Positions 11,801-24,800 of a stretch of 64,000 bases of DNA are shown here, in pieces. Where the stretch lies: contig NC_088296.1 of NCBI RefSeq assembly GCF_032854445.1, forward strand, positions 12,128,706 to 12,192,705. Reading direction: 5' to 3'. The stretch's first letter is position 1; the number at the start of each line of letters is the position of its first letter. Origin of the DNA: Liolophura sinensis (Eukaryota > Mollusca > Polyplacophora > Chitonida > Chitonidae). The position numbers and the translations under genes were made by a program. The notes below the pieces were generated by a model. It saw only the letters and a list, made by a program, of their open reading frames with translations. It did no database searches and was not told where the DNA came from.

Positions 11801-14800
11801 TCAGATTAATACTTTCAGGCGTTGTGTTCCATTTTAATTCTCATTATGTTAAAACTGAGGTTGTAAAATACCGACAATGTAACATTTGCGTCTTAACTTC
11901 ATGAATACGGCTGTAAATAGATAGCGATCTGATGCGACCACGTTAGTGTCAATTTATTCCATAGTATATACTTAGATATAAGTTACCTGAGGACGGTCGT
12001 GGGTTTCCCATTGCCCGGTTGTTCAAAACTGGATTCTAAATCTGGTTTTAAATACCGGATTTAAGATTAAGCCAAGTCTTCAATTTTGTACCTAGCCTAA
12101 TAAAACTGTGTAAGATAATATTAAATATGAACTAAAACTGCTGCAGTTGTACTTTGACTTTGGAGAACTGCATTGGCTAGAAATTTCAATCTGCTGATGG
12201 TCGTGGGTTTTCCTCGGGCTCTGCCCGGTTTCCTCCCACCATAACGCTGGTTGCTGTCGTAGAAGTGAAATGTTTTTGAGTACGGCTTAAAACACCAATC
12301 AAATAAATAAATAAATGTTTAGGCATAAATACTTTTTAATGGTTATTAATGGCCTTAGTAAACAACTAACCTAGACACCGTTGTTATCACTATATTATTT
12401 TCACTCACAAACTTTCTTCTTTGTTGCAGTCTTTTATATTGTATTATGTGCTTGATACAAAACACGTGGGGCTTATTGTCCAAGATCCCACCCATAGACA
12501 GATAGTCAATATTTAATATGTTATATGATATACCAGATCAATGTGACAAGTAGTCATGCCGCCGTCGTCGTGGGCCGGGTCGATATTGGACAATACAAGT
12601 GCCCAGGCTTACATACTGAAGTGGAATTCGTAAACAGAAAATTATGAAATGGAAGACATGTGCGGAGCAGGGGTGACGAAGAAAGAAAATTGACTGCGTG
12701 GCCATGGATGCCTTTGTTCGCGTTAAAAAATTTATAACGACGTTGTGTCCTTGTAGTCGGTCAGGCAGTGCAAGTGCCTACATGTTGATAGTGCTGCATA
12801 ACTGATGCATCAGTCCGAAGACACCCATCATTCACATAACTCGCTGGCACGGGGTTTCATGAAGTGTGTTTTATTCTGTTAGGTAGCTCTTAGCTAACTA
12901 TACCTATTACTCCACAATATACATTGTCATGTAATTTATGACTTACTAGTACTGACAGCTAAGTGCGCTTCATGAAACCGCGGCCTGATCAGTTCTTGGC
13001 CTATTTGTTATAATATACTCAGTGCATCAAAACGTTAACTTTGTCAAGATTGACATGGTTAACAATTAATAAGCTAATTCAGGGGAATGATATTAGTTCA
13101 CACGCTAAATTATTTGCAAAACTTCAGCATGGTACTAACTGGTTTTCAAACTTGATTTGAAGTTACACAAAAGAACCTATACACAAACTTTTATCAAAAG
13201 TAGACAATGTTTGGAGCAGTTATTGCACGGAAGCTAGCTAACAATGAGAGAAGAGAAATTCATTAACTATTGAAACCTTATGTACGGATCGAGCTGGTTT
13301 TCAAACATGATCTGAGGCTTAGTGATGGGATCTCGTGTACAAAACTTTATCACGATCGGGCAATTTTTTGAGCAGTTATTTGCTCTGAAACTAAAACGTC
13401 ACCAATGAACGGACTGTTCAAAGTAATATCCCTGCCTTTCTCGATCGATAAAGCGTGGGGAAAACAGCCTTAAGACGTTTCATTTTATTTCATTTTAAGC
13501 TATGATCAAATACTTCATTCTCCCTTGCATTTTTTTTCAGGGATTTCAAATTACGTCTGAAGCGTGACACGCTTGTATTCAGCCCGGAATTGGATGTCGT
13601 AACGTCACGTGGCTCTGAGGGTTATGACGTCAGCAGGGCTTACGTAGGTCACGTGAAAGGTATGCAGAATGACTCATCAGTGAATGACTCATCAGTAAAT
13701 GATCCATTTTTAACTAGCAGCACGCAAGTGCTACGTTGAGGTCTAATTTCATTTTCTTTTCTCTTTTTTTAACAGCATCAGGAAAAAATGCATGACGAAA
13801 AATTTATGATAATTTGTTTATGTTTTTTTGGCGCACAGGAGTCTTAAGAATATCTAAGTGATGTGCAAGGCTCTGGCCTCCAACGGAAGGCAATAAAAGT
13901 GACTCTTCAAAAAGCTAAGGAACTAGCTCCATGCAGGCGTTTGGCCTCGAGAATAAAGACTGTAGATGAAAAGATATCGCCATCCGCTATAAGAGTAGAA
14001 CATTAATTACAAAAAAAACTAGAACAAATATTAAATATTCCAATTAATTATTATGCATATTTCATTTGTTGTCTGACCTCATGTTCAACTGTTAGGTTTA
14101 CAGGCAATTGCGTAGTTAAAGCTGGCTTCAGTTAGATTTTTAGTGCAATCAAAATAGTTGAATTTAAAAAAAAAACAATAATGTTGCAAGTGTGACGCTT
14201 ATCTTCTACCTCATCAATAAATATTTCTCTGTTAGATTTTATGAATAACATCTTGGCTGGCAGAAACTGCTGAGTTAAGCGAAATTTTGAAATATAAAAC
14301 AGCATGAACTGAGTAAAGTAGGTCGGTGTTACGTCATTCAATGTCAGTTTCAAGGCCAGGCTGAGGTGTTTTAATATAGCAGTCAATATTTAGCTGGCTG
14401 CTACTGAGATTTGTTAAATACGTCTTGCATTTGTTCCTCAGGTGCTCGTGTGGCTCAAGATTGTACATAGGTTGACGACTGACAAATAGTTTTGTTAATT
14501 TTTTTTAAATCAAGACTAGTAGTTAATTAATTCCATCTTCGTTGTTCTCACGTATAAACGCAGTTTGTCCAAACATGGCCGTTCATAGCTTCTCATTTAA
14601 CTTAAAAGGCACATTTAAAGTGACTGTGTACGTGCCGTAAGGTGGATATCAAAACGGGAATGCCAGTTAATACACACGTGACAAGTTCATGAATATTAAG
14701 GAAGGCATTCATTCCTCAGTTGTATAAATGTACAGACTGAGGTGGGAGGGGGTGAAATGTTCAATAAGTGAATGACACGTTCCGTGGAACTGAGAGTATT

Positions 14801-15781
14801 ATACCATCAGAGCAGATTGCAGAAAGGTCTGTCACTTTAGATGGATTTCTTACCTTGATGCGAATGTACCGAGAGCTATGACCTGGCATTTGAAAATTAA
14901 TCATAAATATTCTATCCCTCATGTGTGCATAAAATTACAACCTGGAATTTAAAGTAAGAATGCACTAACACATAAATAAAGGTTGAAATGAATAATAATG
15001 CGTAGCGGGAACCGAATATCACATATTCCTATCTGATTTAAAGATTTCCTCAATTCTTTACATTTTTTCTAGGCGCTCCGAGTTCACACGTACATGGGGT
15101 GGTGACGTCACTGGGTCATTTTGAAGGGAAGATCATCCTGGGAGACGACGACGTTTTCGTCATTGAGAAAGTCTCGCGTTACTTCCCAGAATCAGATTCA
15201 CTCAGTTTTAATTCAGTGATTTACAAAGCATCCGATGTTGAGTTTGACATTAGTAGGACTCTGTGTCACTCAGATAATCTACATAAAGACTTACATCGCT
15301 ATCAGAGGAACCTGACATCGCCTATACGGCAAACCGGAAGTCATAATGGGACCGAAGACAATACTTTGGGCCTTAGTGATAGGGCAAATAGCGACAGAAA
15401 ATCTCAAGTAGACACTGCGATATTACTAGACAAAGACTTATCTCTGATTTCATTTACACAGCCGAAAAATGAGATTCTTGAGCCAATTTTCAATGATGGG
15501 AAATCGTCCGACCACAACGCTAAAACTGAGATAAGTGCTGATTCTTTTGTGTCCGAAACTGTAGGTTCTGTAAATCACAACATATACTTTCGTAAGAAAC
15601 GAGCAGTGTCTATGAATGACAAGACGATCTGCGAGTTATATCTACAAGCAGACCATTTGTTTTATCAACATTTTTCCAGCAATACGGAAACAGTTATTGA
15701 GCAACTTACGCAGCACGTGCAAGCCGTCAATGCCATCTACAAAAATATCGGTGAGTTTAATATTGTCGTAATGTTACAGTT

Positions 15782-15824
<43 letters not shown>

Positions 15825-18800
15825 TGCTGGCTTCCTCTCCGGCCGTACGTGGGAAGGTCTGGCAGCAACCTGCGGATGGTCGTGGCTTTTCCCCGGGCTC
15901 TGCCCGGTTTCATCCCACCACAATGCTGGCCGCCGTCGTATTAGTGAAATATTCTTAAGAAAGCCGTAAAACACCAATGAAATAAAATAAATTTATTTAT
16001 TTATTTGTTTATTTATTTATATATTTGTTTATTTATTAGTTGAAAAATTTTGGAGTTTAATTTTGGAATTTTTTGGAACTCAGCGACTTTTTTACTTATA
16101 CGATGATTCAGGTTTATAGAAGGAAGAAACCAGTTTCGCGGCCGAAGTAGCCAAAAGTTGGTGTGACGTCATTGGTGAAAAACATTGTTAATAAGGCTCA
16201 TAACGTCCGCTGAACAACCCAGACTTCTATTGCTTGTGTAATTCAGTGCAAAAAAAAACTCTAAGAAATAATTGAAGATATTTTTTTCAAATGTATTTTT
16301 TGATGATCTTTTCACTGATACTTACCTTATTTTTAATGTTTCTTTTCCATTAAATGTTTCAACTTCACAGATTTTGATCAAGACGGGAAACCCGATGAGA
16401 TCGGTTTTATCATAAAGAAAATCAAGATCCACACTGACCCGGATGTAGAGGGATACCGGTACAAGGGAAATTACGGAGTTGAAAAATTCCTGGAGTTAGT
16501 GTCAGAGGAGAATTATGACTTCGTCTGTCTGTCTTATATGTTCACGCACAGGGACTTTGAAGGCGGAACCCTGGGTCTAGCATGGACAGCGGACCTCCAT
16601 AATGCTGGGGGCATATGTGATAAATATAATGTAAGTATTTTGGAGCCGAGAAATACTTACCAAGGGGGCGGTGTGAAAACAGAGCAAATCAAAACTGATC
16701 AAAAAATAACCATGTCTAGTTCTGTAAATCTTTTCGAAAGGAAAATATGGTCTCGTAAGGAATACATCTGCAGGGTCGGGCACAAGAACTGTGCTACCGC
16801 AACCTATACACATCTCATAAACACAAAAACGAGCTAGGTATTCAACTTTGATAATTGTCGATAATCAAAATTATTATTATATTTTTTCCATTGTTCTTGG
16901 AAATTATCTCGTCCAGTTTTTATTATGGTGATAAAAAAGAGTGCGGTCGCTGTGAGTTCAAGCCCAGCTCCTTCTCCATATTCAATCATTTTTAAAAATT
17001 GAAATGGAAAACATCTTACACTCGTTTTCATGTTACAGTAAATCAGATAGCGTGGTTTTGTCCAACATTCACTGACGCTGATGTACGTTACTTAGGCCAG
17101 TATTCGAACAACCGGCGTTGAGGAGAATTAGTAGCGAGTGCCGAGTCATTAATGTCCTTATAAGGTCACACGAGATCTGGGTTTCATCCCATTCTCAACT
17201 CGTACTGTTCTTGTTGTCTTAGTGGCATTAATCGATCAACAGCGTTTTTTTTTCGTGTGGTCTTGCACAAAGTTCATTGGAGACCACTCGCCTTCCACCA
17301 ATATGACTCACGTCACATGGGAGAGTTCGCCAGTAACTTGCCAAAGGTCAGTGGTTTGCTCCAGGCACACCTGTTTTCTTGATTGTGTGCCATCGTAGAA
17401 GGAAAAAGTCGTTTTATGGTTTTCAAAAACAGTCAAATAAATTTTAAAAAAATAAAATTATAAAATGTTTACATGTTTACCAACGGCAAAATGCCGTTTC
17501 GACATCGGTCCAACGCTGGTAATCCATGATTGTCCATGATTGTCCACGATTGTCCATGATTGTCCACGATTGTCCATGATTGTCCACGATTGTCCATGAT
17601 TGTCCATGATTGTCCACGATTGTCCATGATTGTCCACGATTGTCCATGATTGTCCACGATTGTCCATGATTGTCCATGATTGTCCACGATTGTCCACGAT
17701 TGTCCATGATTGTCCACGATTCTCCATGATTGTCCACGATTGTCCATGATTGTCCACGATTGTCCACGATTGTCCACGATTGTCCATGATTGTCCATGAT
17801 TGTCCACGATTGTCCATGATTGTCCACGATTGTCCACGATTGTCCATGATTGTCCACGATTGTCCATGATTGTCCATGATTGTCCACGATTGTCCATGAT
17901 TGTCCACGATTGTCCACGATTGTCCATGATTGTAAACGATTGTCCACGATTGTCCATGATTGTCCACGATTGTCCATGATTGTCCACGATTGTCCACGAT
18001 TGTCTATGATTGTCCACGATTGCTGTCTGACTGCCACCTGGATAGTCTTAACTCCTCGCTGTTTCTTTTTCTATAGGCATATCAGGGCACAATGAAGAGT
18101 CTGAACACAGGAATCGTCACGGTGCTGAACTTCGGACAGTTTGTTCCGCCTACCGTGTCTCACGTGACCTTAGCACACGAGCTGGGGCATAATATGGGGT
18201 CACCGGTAAGGGGTCACGTTTAGTTGGCTATATTGCAACTAGCAAGATAAGTTGAATATGGACTGAATGATGCAGAAGTAGTTGTGTCTTTCCCATTAGC
18301 GGAGTTTTAGAGGATTTCCTTAATTTCCTTGGTATCGCCGCGGTCTCTATGGTTACATAGTTAGAGTGAGGCACAATGTCTAAGACACCACACCGCGCTG
18401 AGGAGATCTGCACTTGACTTGTTCATTTTGTATACGCTGAGTTCCAAGTGAGGAAGTCAAACGATTTTCAATCGTTTTAGGCCTGATGCGAATTAAAATT
18501 AAACGTAGAATTGATGTAATTGTGTGTTTGCTTGGGATTTATCGTCGCTGTTTTTGAGCAAGTCTAGGCCATGACCGACATTTATATTGCACCCTTACTG
18601 GGTTGAACCCAATCAAGAAAACAGGTGTGCCTGGAGCGTTAATGGTGAAGATAGAAAATAAAATCGTAGGCTGAAGACTTGCCGGCACCTCGTGACCGGG
18701 GGGATAAACATACAAGGGAATAAATGGGTAAATAATTTCAAAGCTATTACTTTGAAACTCGAGTCTGCAACTCGAGTAATCAAGAAATCTGCAGAGGGTA

Positions 18801-21800
18801 TTAAGTATAGTACTTTATGACTTGTATGTTTACTGCGTCACGACACTGTACCCGACTTCCTACAGCCTAACGTTCTTAGGCCTTCGTTGTCTAGTGGTCG
18901 GCGTTGCAGCCCGCTAATCCAGCCGCCTCTACTCTGCGATAGCTGTGGGTTCAAATCCGGTTTCATGCTGGATATATCTCCAGTTTTACTTGGGAAGGTC
19001 TGACAGCAACCTGCACATGGTCGTAGGCTCCCCCCAGGGCTCTGTCCCACCATAATGCTGACCCTCGTCGTACAAGTGGGAAATTCTTATGAAAAACTCC
19101 TATGAAATAAATAAACAAATAAATAATTTTGTTTATACCATACCGTATATCCTTGCCAAGAAAATACTCCAAGGGGCTTTTGTTATAAGTATTTAGAAAA
19201 TATGCTGAAAACCGTTTAAATCGCTTAACAGACAAACAGTTACCACATATTAAACTCTATCTCGTTTTTTTTTTTTTTTGGTCTCATCAGCATGACCCTT
19301 CCACACAGGCTTGTACCCCTGGTGGTGACATCGGAAACTACATCATGTATGCCAGAGCGACATCTGGCGACAGACCGAATAACGAGAGGTTCAGCAGCTG
19401 TAGCATAGAGAGCATGGGGCCTGTGATCGATGCGAGAGGACGAAACAGTAATGGGTGCTTCACTGGTAGGATTGATTTAAGCGTTTATTTTGGGGCTTTT
19501 GTATGTCTCGTAGAATTACTTGTTTGTCAGGTAGAGAAAAATCTCTTTCGCTTTCATTTTAACGCCCCATTTTAAGTTAAAACAGTTAGTATGTCTAGTG
19601 CTAAATGTTTTAGGATTCTAAGCGTACATCCATATTATATCTAATAGTCCTCACATTCTGCGGGTTTACCTTAACTTGTCATTACTTTATCCAGCTTATA
19701 GTTCTTACCCCCGGGCTCAGTCGTGTTTTCTCCCACCATAATGCTGGCCGCAGTCATATAAATCAAATATTTTCGAGCAAGGCGTAGAACACCAATCAAA
19801 TAAATAAATAAATAAATAAATAAACAAATACTTAGGTATAAATATCTTTTAATGGTTATTATTGGCCCTAATAAACAAATAATCTTGGCACTGTTTTTAT
19901 CACCATTTAATTTTCACTCACAAACATTCTGCTTTGATGCAATCCTTCATCCATAAAGTTTATGCTTGATACAAAACACGTGAGGGTTAAATAAATAAAC
20001 AGGTGTTCTCAGGTGATCTGTATTGAACATGGTTTTGGAAAGTGGTTTTGATGTTACCTGACCTGGAAAATCAATTATGGTTGACGATTGGTATGTGAAT
20101 GTCTGTGTCCTAGTTCACCTACATTTCTTGACACAACTTACACTTTCGATCTGATGGCTCAACTTTCGGTTTCTCATTTGGACTTGCGGTGTACCACTTT
20201 CACTTTTGATGGATCGCGTTCACTTTCGGTTTCAGCTTACACTGACTCCATGTGTGGTAACAAAGTGGTTGAGGAAGGGGAGGAATGTGACTGTGGTTGG
20301 GATGACGAGTGCACAGAACAGTGCTGTAATCCTCAATCCTCAGACAGCTCCGGGCCAAAAGGATGCACTCTCAAACCAAGCGCCGCCTGCAGGTATATAA
20401 AACCGAAACAACGACAACAGCACAACTTAAGGCACAAAATGAAAACATCAGCGTGTTCTTTTCTTCTGAGTGAACAGGCTTAGCCAAAGATCTGTGAAAT
20501 TTTTTTCCCTACCAAAATGCTATTACGTAAACACAATAAGGTACTAGAAGTACAATTCGCATACACGGCTGAATTCCAAGATTCTGTTGGTACAGAGATA
20601 GGGGGTAATAATTAAAATAAACCGTGATGAGAGCGATGATGCGGGACGATCCCAACCATGACTCGGTTACGGCCTTATGTCAGGAGATTTATCAGATATT
20701 TGGTGAAGAGCGATAGTTTCCTCACGGGTTATTACCTCCCTTGTGTAAAAGTGTAATGTTCTCGAGAGCAGTGTAAAATACGAATCAGCAAAATAACTAA
20801 AAAAATAAATACGAATCAGCAAAAAAAAATTGAAGAAGATTGCAAATTATGAAAAAAATGTATTTGTGGGAGATAAATTTTAAAGGGCGTTTAGTTGATA
20901 AGGCGTTTTATTGGGTTTTTTTTTCATATATATATATATGATCTCTATGAATCTATTTACTTTCTCTCCTAGGAATTGTTATAATGACACTCATGTTTAC
21001 CCATTTCTTTCTTGCTCAGCCCCAGCGTGGGATTATGTTGTACTGAACAGTGCTCCATTGTCCCCGCCAGTGAGCAGAAACTCTGTCGCGCAGCCTCGTC
21101 ATGTCAGGAGTCGGCTTACTGCGAATATCCTTTTCTTTATTTGAGTAAAGAAACACATTTCCCAGTTTGTTTTTTGCAATCATGGTAAGGAAATATCTTA
21201 ATATAGATATCTTTCCCGACAATCATCTCGAGACCAGTACCCTATTTAGTAGGGTACGCATTTTTATTTTTTGAAAGAAGAATTTTTTTTTCAAAGGACA
21301 AAGCAGTTATTCAGCTTTGTCCTAGATTGTTCGGTAACAGTTCAAAAGAGTTTTTTAGCCTTGGCCTAATCAGTGGGTATTTATACACGTAAATTTTCTG
21401 CACAATGCCCGTTGGTTCGCACAACGTGGCCCTTTCAAACGACTGCTGATTAACCCACTGTGCCGTAAGAGTTGTGGCCCTTTGCTAAATAATATAAAGA
21501 GGGAAGACTTTCTGACTTGCGGATAGCGGAGACGGTCAGTCGGCAGTTCATTGGTTCAATATGTTCATGCGCAGCCGGGAAATCTGATACGTCACTACAC
21601 TAAAAATAGAAAAAGCACATGGCCAGTCTCTACTGGATGTCCAGGCAAGCTGATGACCGTAACAACAATTGACAATTACTGATAACGGGCGGGATGACTG
21701 GGTTGGCAGCGTTACATATATCTCGTAAGGTTTATCGCTTGTTTTTCATTGTTTCTTTGGCAAGCAGAGAATATATATCAAGTTAGTAAGAATGTATACC

Positions 21801-24800
21801 TTGTTATAGGCTGCATGTTAATGAAAAAATGTACAAAAATCGATTTAATTTTAACCCAGGAGTAAGAATTGTGACGCAGATTCCCGTAGGAACTTATTAT
21901 CTACAAACAATACGGGTGCAATACATTATCATTACATCCAAATAGTGTATTTTTTCATAAGCATAGATGTTTGTCGAAGCAAGAGATGAATAAACGAAGA
22001 ATCAAATTTTCAGGTGACATCCAAAAATAATTTTTGTAGTATTACAATTGAATAGTAAATGCAGTGTTATATAAATGTTTTCCAAATTTGCACAAATGGT
22101 ATGTGTTTTATTTTTTAATTTTTTGTGTTATCTGGGTTAATATTAAGGTAAACTACATCCATGATGTATACTCTCTGCTTCCCAAATAAACAACAAAAAT
22201 AAGCGATGAAACTTACGAGATTCCTGTGACGCTGCCAACCCAGTCATCCGGGTCGTTATCAGTAGTTGTCAATTGTTGTTACGGTCATCAGCTTGCCTGG
22301 ACAACCAGTGGAGACTGGCCATGTGCTTTTTCTATTTTTAGTGTAGTGACGTATCAGATTATCCGGCTGTGCAAGAATATGTTGAACCAATGAACTGCCG
22401 ACTAACCTTTCTCCCATATCTGCAAGTAGAATTTCTCCTAGTAGCAACCTTGTTCCTGTGGCCCATTATCCAGTGGTAATTGAATGCCTCTGAAACGACT
22501 GGTGGAAAATATTGTGCCGGTAACATCGCTTTAAAGGCATTTCGTGATAGATGGCCATTGGATTCATTTGTGTGAAAGTAGTCTTTATTCTAACGTTTTC
22601 TTTGAGACGCTCGAAATGGATACGGTTCCACTTTATAAGTTGTTGGTATTTGTTTTGATTTTGAAATATTTAAAGAGAAAATCCCCTTTGCCTGTCCCAA
22701 GCCTGTATTTAAATGGTCGTGTCGGAATTCACTAGCGGTATTGCCTTATGGATACAAGAGAATAAGTAATCATCTGGATATCGGATTTTCATATGAATGA
22801 AATTGTTTTTTAAAAGTTTTTAGTAATACTTGTGAATTCCTTGACACTTGATTACTGGGGACAACTACAACGCTATCTGTCCACAGTCTGTCGCGAAGCC
22901 CAACAAGACGGAGTGTGGACCCAGTTCGGTGTGCTATAAGGGGGTAAGAACATTGTTAACATGTATGCAGTGTGCACTTCTGGCCGAGGGGCTTTCCTTT
23001 CTGTCGCTAGGACAGACGGTGTGCAGGTTCAATCCCGACCTTGAACTGGGAAATTTTGTACTCCTCCGATCTCAGTGTCCTTGGGGTATTTTGTGCTCCT
23101 CCGATCTCAGTGTCCTTGGGGTATTTTGTACTCCTCCGATCTCATTGTCCTTGGGGTATTTTGTACTCCTCCGATCTCATTGTCCTTGGGGTATTTTGTA
23201 CTCCTCCTATCTCAGTGTCCTTGGAGTATCTTGTACTCCTCCTATCTCAGTGTCCTTGGGGTATTTTGTACTCCTCCGATCTCAGTGTCCTTGGGGTATT
23301 TTGTACTCCTCCGATCTCAGTGTCCTTGGGGTATCTTGTACTCCTCCTATCTCAGTGCCCTTGGGGTATTTTGTACTCCTCCTATCTCAGTGTCCTTGGG
23401 GTATTTTGTACTCCTCCGATCTCAGTGTCCTTGGGATATTTTGTACTCCTCCGATCTCAGTGTCCTTGGGGTATTTTGTACTCCTCCGATCTTATTGTCC
23501 TTGGGGTATTTTGTACTCCTCCGATCTCAGTGTCTTTGGGGTATCTTGTACTCCTCCGATCTCAGTGTCCTTGGGATATTTTGTACTCCTCCGATCTCAG
23601 TGTCCTTGGGGTATTTTGTACTCCTCCTATCTCAGTGCCCTTGGGGTATTTTGTACTCCTCCGATCTCAGTGTCCTTGGGGTATTTTGTACTCCTCCGAT
23701 CTCAGTGTCCTTGGGGTATTTTGTACTCCTCCAATCTCAGTGTTCTAGTGATATTTTGTACTCCTCCAATCTCAGTGTTCTAGTGATATTTTGTGCTCCT
23801 CCTATCTCAGTGTCCTTGGGATATTTTGTACTCCTCTGATCTCAGTGTCCTTGGGGTATTTTGTACTCCTCCAATCTCAGTGTTCTAGTGATATTTTGTA
23901 CTCTTCCCATCTCAGTGTCCTTGGGGTATTTTGTACTCCTCCAATGTCATTGTTCTTGGGATAAATGTGACAATAAGCGGATGACGATGCTCCTGTGGAC
24001 GTTTGACCAGTCAGATGTTGAAGACCACTTGTCTTCAACCAATTAAATGTACATACCAACACGTCACATGCGGGAAAGTTTGACAGCAATCTGTCAAAGG
24101 TCCGTAGTTTACGCTGGGTACACTGGTTTCCTCCACCCATAAAACTGATCGCAATCGTATATTTGAAAAAATTCAAATGAAACAAATGTCTGTCCCTACA
24201 GCCACCCATAAAATTGTCAGTCAGAGAGACTATCAACCCATGCATCAATGAATCTTTCAATCAGTCAATCTATTCTTCCCCCTATCAACCAATTAACACA
24301 TTCAATAATCAGTCAACCAATCAGTCAACCAGACGAATCATGGTCTATGAATGGATCAATCTCATATTACCCCAGGAGTGCACTGGCTCGCTCTGTGTGG
24401 TGTACGGTCTGGAATCCTGCCAATGCGCACCGGAAGTTGCCGGGGATTGGAGAGATCCCCGACTGTGTCACCTCTGCTGCAAGACCCATGACCCGGACTC
24501 CGTCTGCCGGTTAGTGTGTGCAATACTTTCTTCATGATCCTTATATACTGCATCTGGTTCCACTATAAGTAAAGTGAGAGCAGCGACGGCAGAGTGATCA
24601 CTGGAGTCAAATACAACCAGTGAAATCCGTTCTCTTGTTTGTTAGGGTAGTATTCCACATGTTTATGTAAATGCCTAGATAACAGCAAATTGTTCACCCT
24701 GTAGCTTCGGATTTTGGTAAAGAAATGTAGTGATATAACAGGCCGTTTCTGGGGTTACGTCAACCGGGTCCCTCGCTCTGTTCTCCACTCAGTTTTTCCT

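Larger units (their letters stand above)
8836..13540 (+). other. ADAM10-like intron 1 (4.7 kb)
   Basis: GT-AG intron. It contains a full-length reverse SINE-A, a SINE-A tail, a short palindromic element at 12849-12989 and a direct repeat (TTGTTTCTTTGAGTCATATA at 10602 and 10748). No internal gene seen. Confidence 0.85.
16631..18076 (+). other. ADAM10-like intron 4
   Basis: GT-AG intron with a SINE-D copy (17266-17440) and the 10-bp minisatellite (17521-18020) at its 3' end. The exon 4 frame stays open past the donor to 16837, giving an in-frame stop if retained. Confidence 0.85.
22944..24375 (+). other. ADAM10-like intron 9
   Basis: GT-AG intron consisting mainly of the 35-bp minisatellite, followed by a SINE-D copy and a TCAATCAGTC-rich stretch (24240-24340). 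Confidence 0.85.

Noticed and set aside
17458-18037. Three long reverse open frames (about 180 codons each)
   Set aside because: They are translations of the 10-bp repeat in the three frames, each giving the same ten-residue peptide.
21125-21150. GT donor at 21145 for ADAM10-like exon 8
   Set aside because: It would add a non-conserved EYPFLYL stretch, and no downstream AG allows an in-frame join to exon 9; the ATATCC donor solves both.
22848-23839. Long + strand frames of 235-311 codons
   Set aside because: Apart from the 88 bases of exon 9, they are translations of the 35-bp minisatellite.
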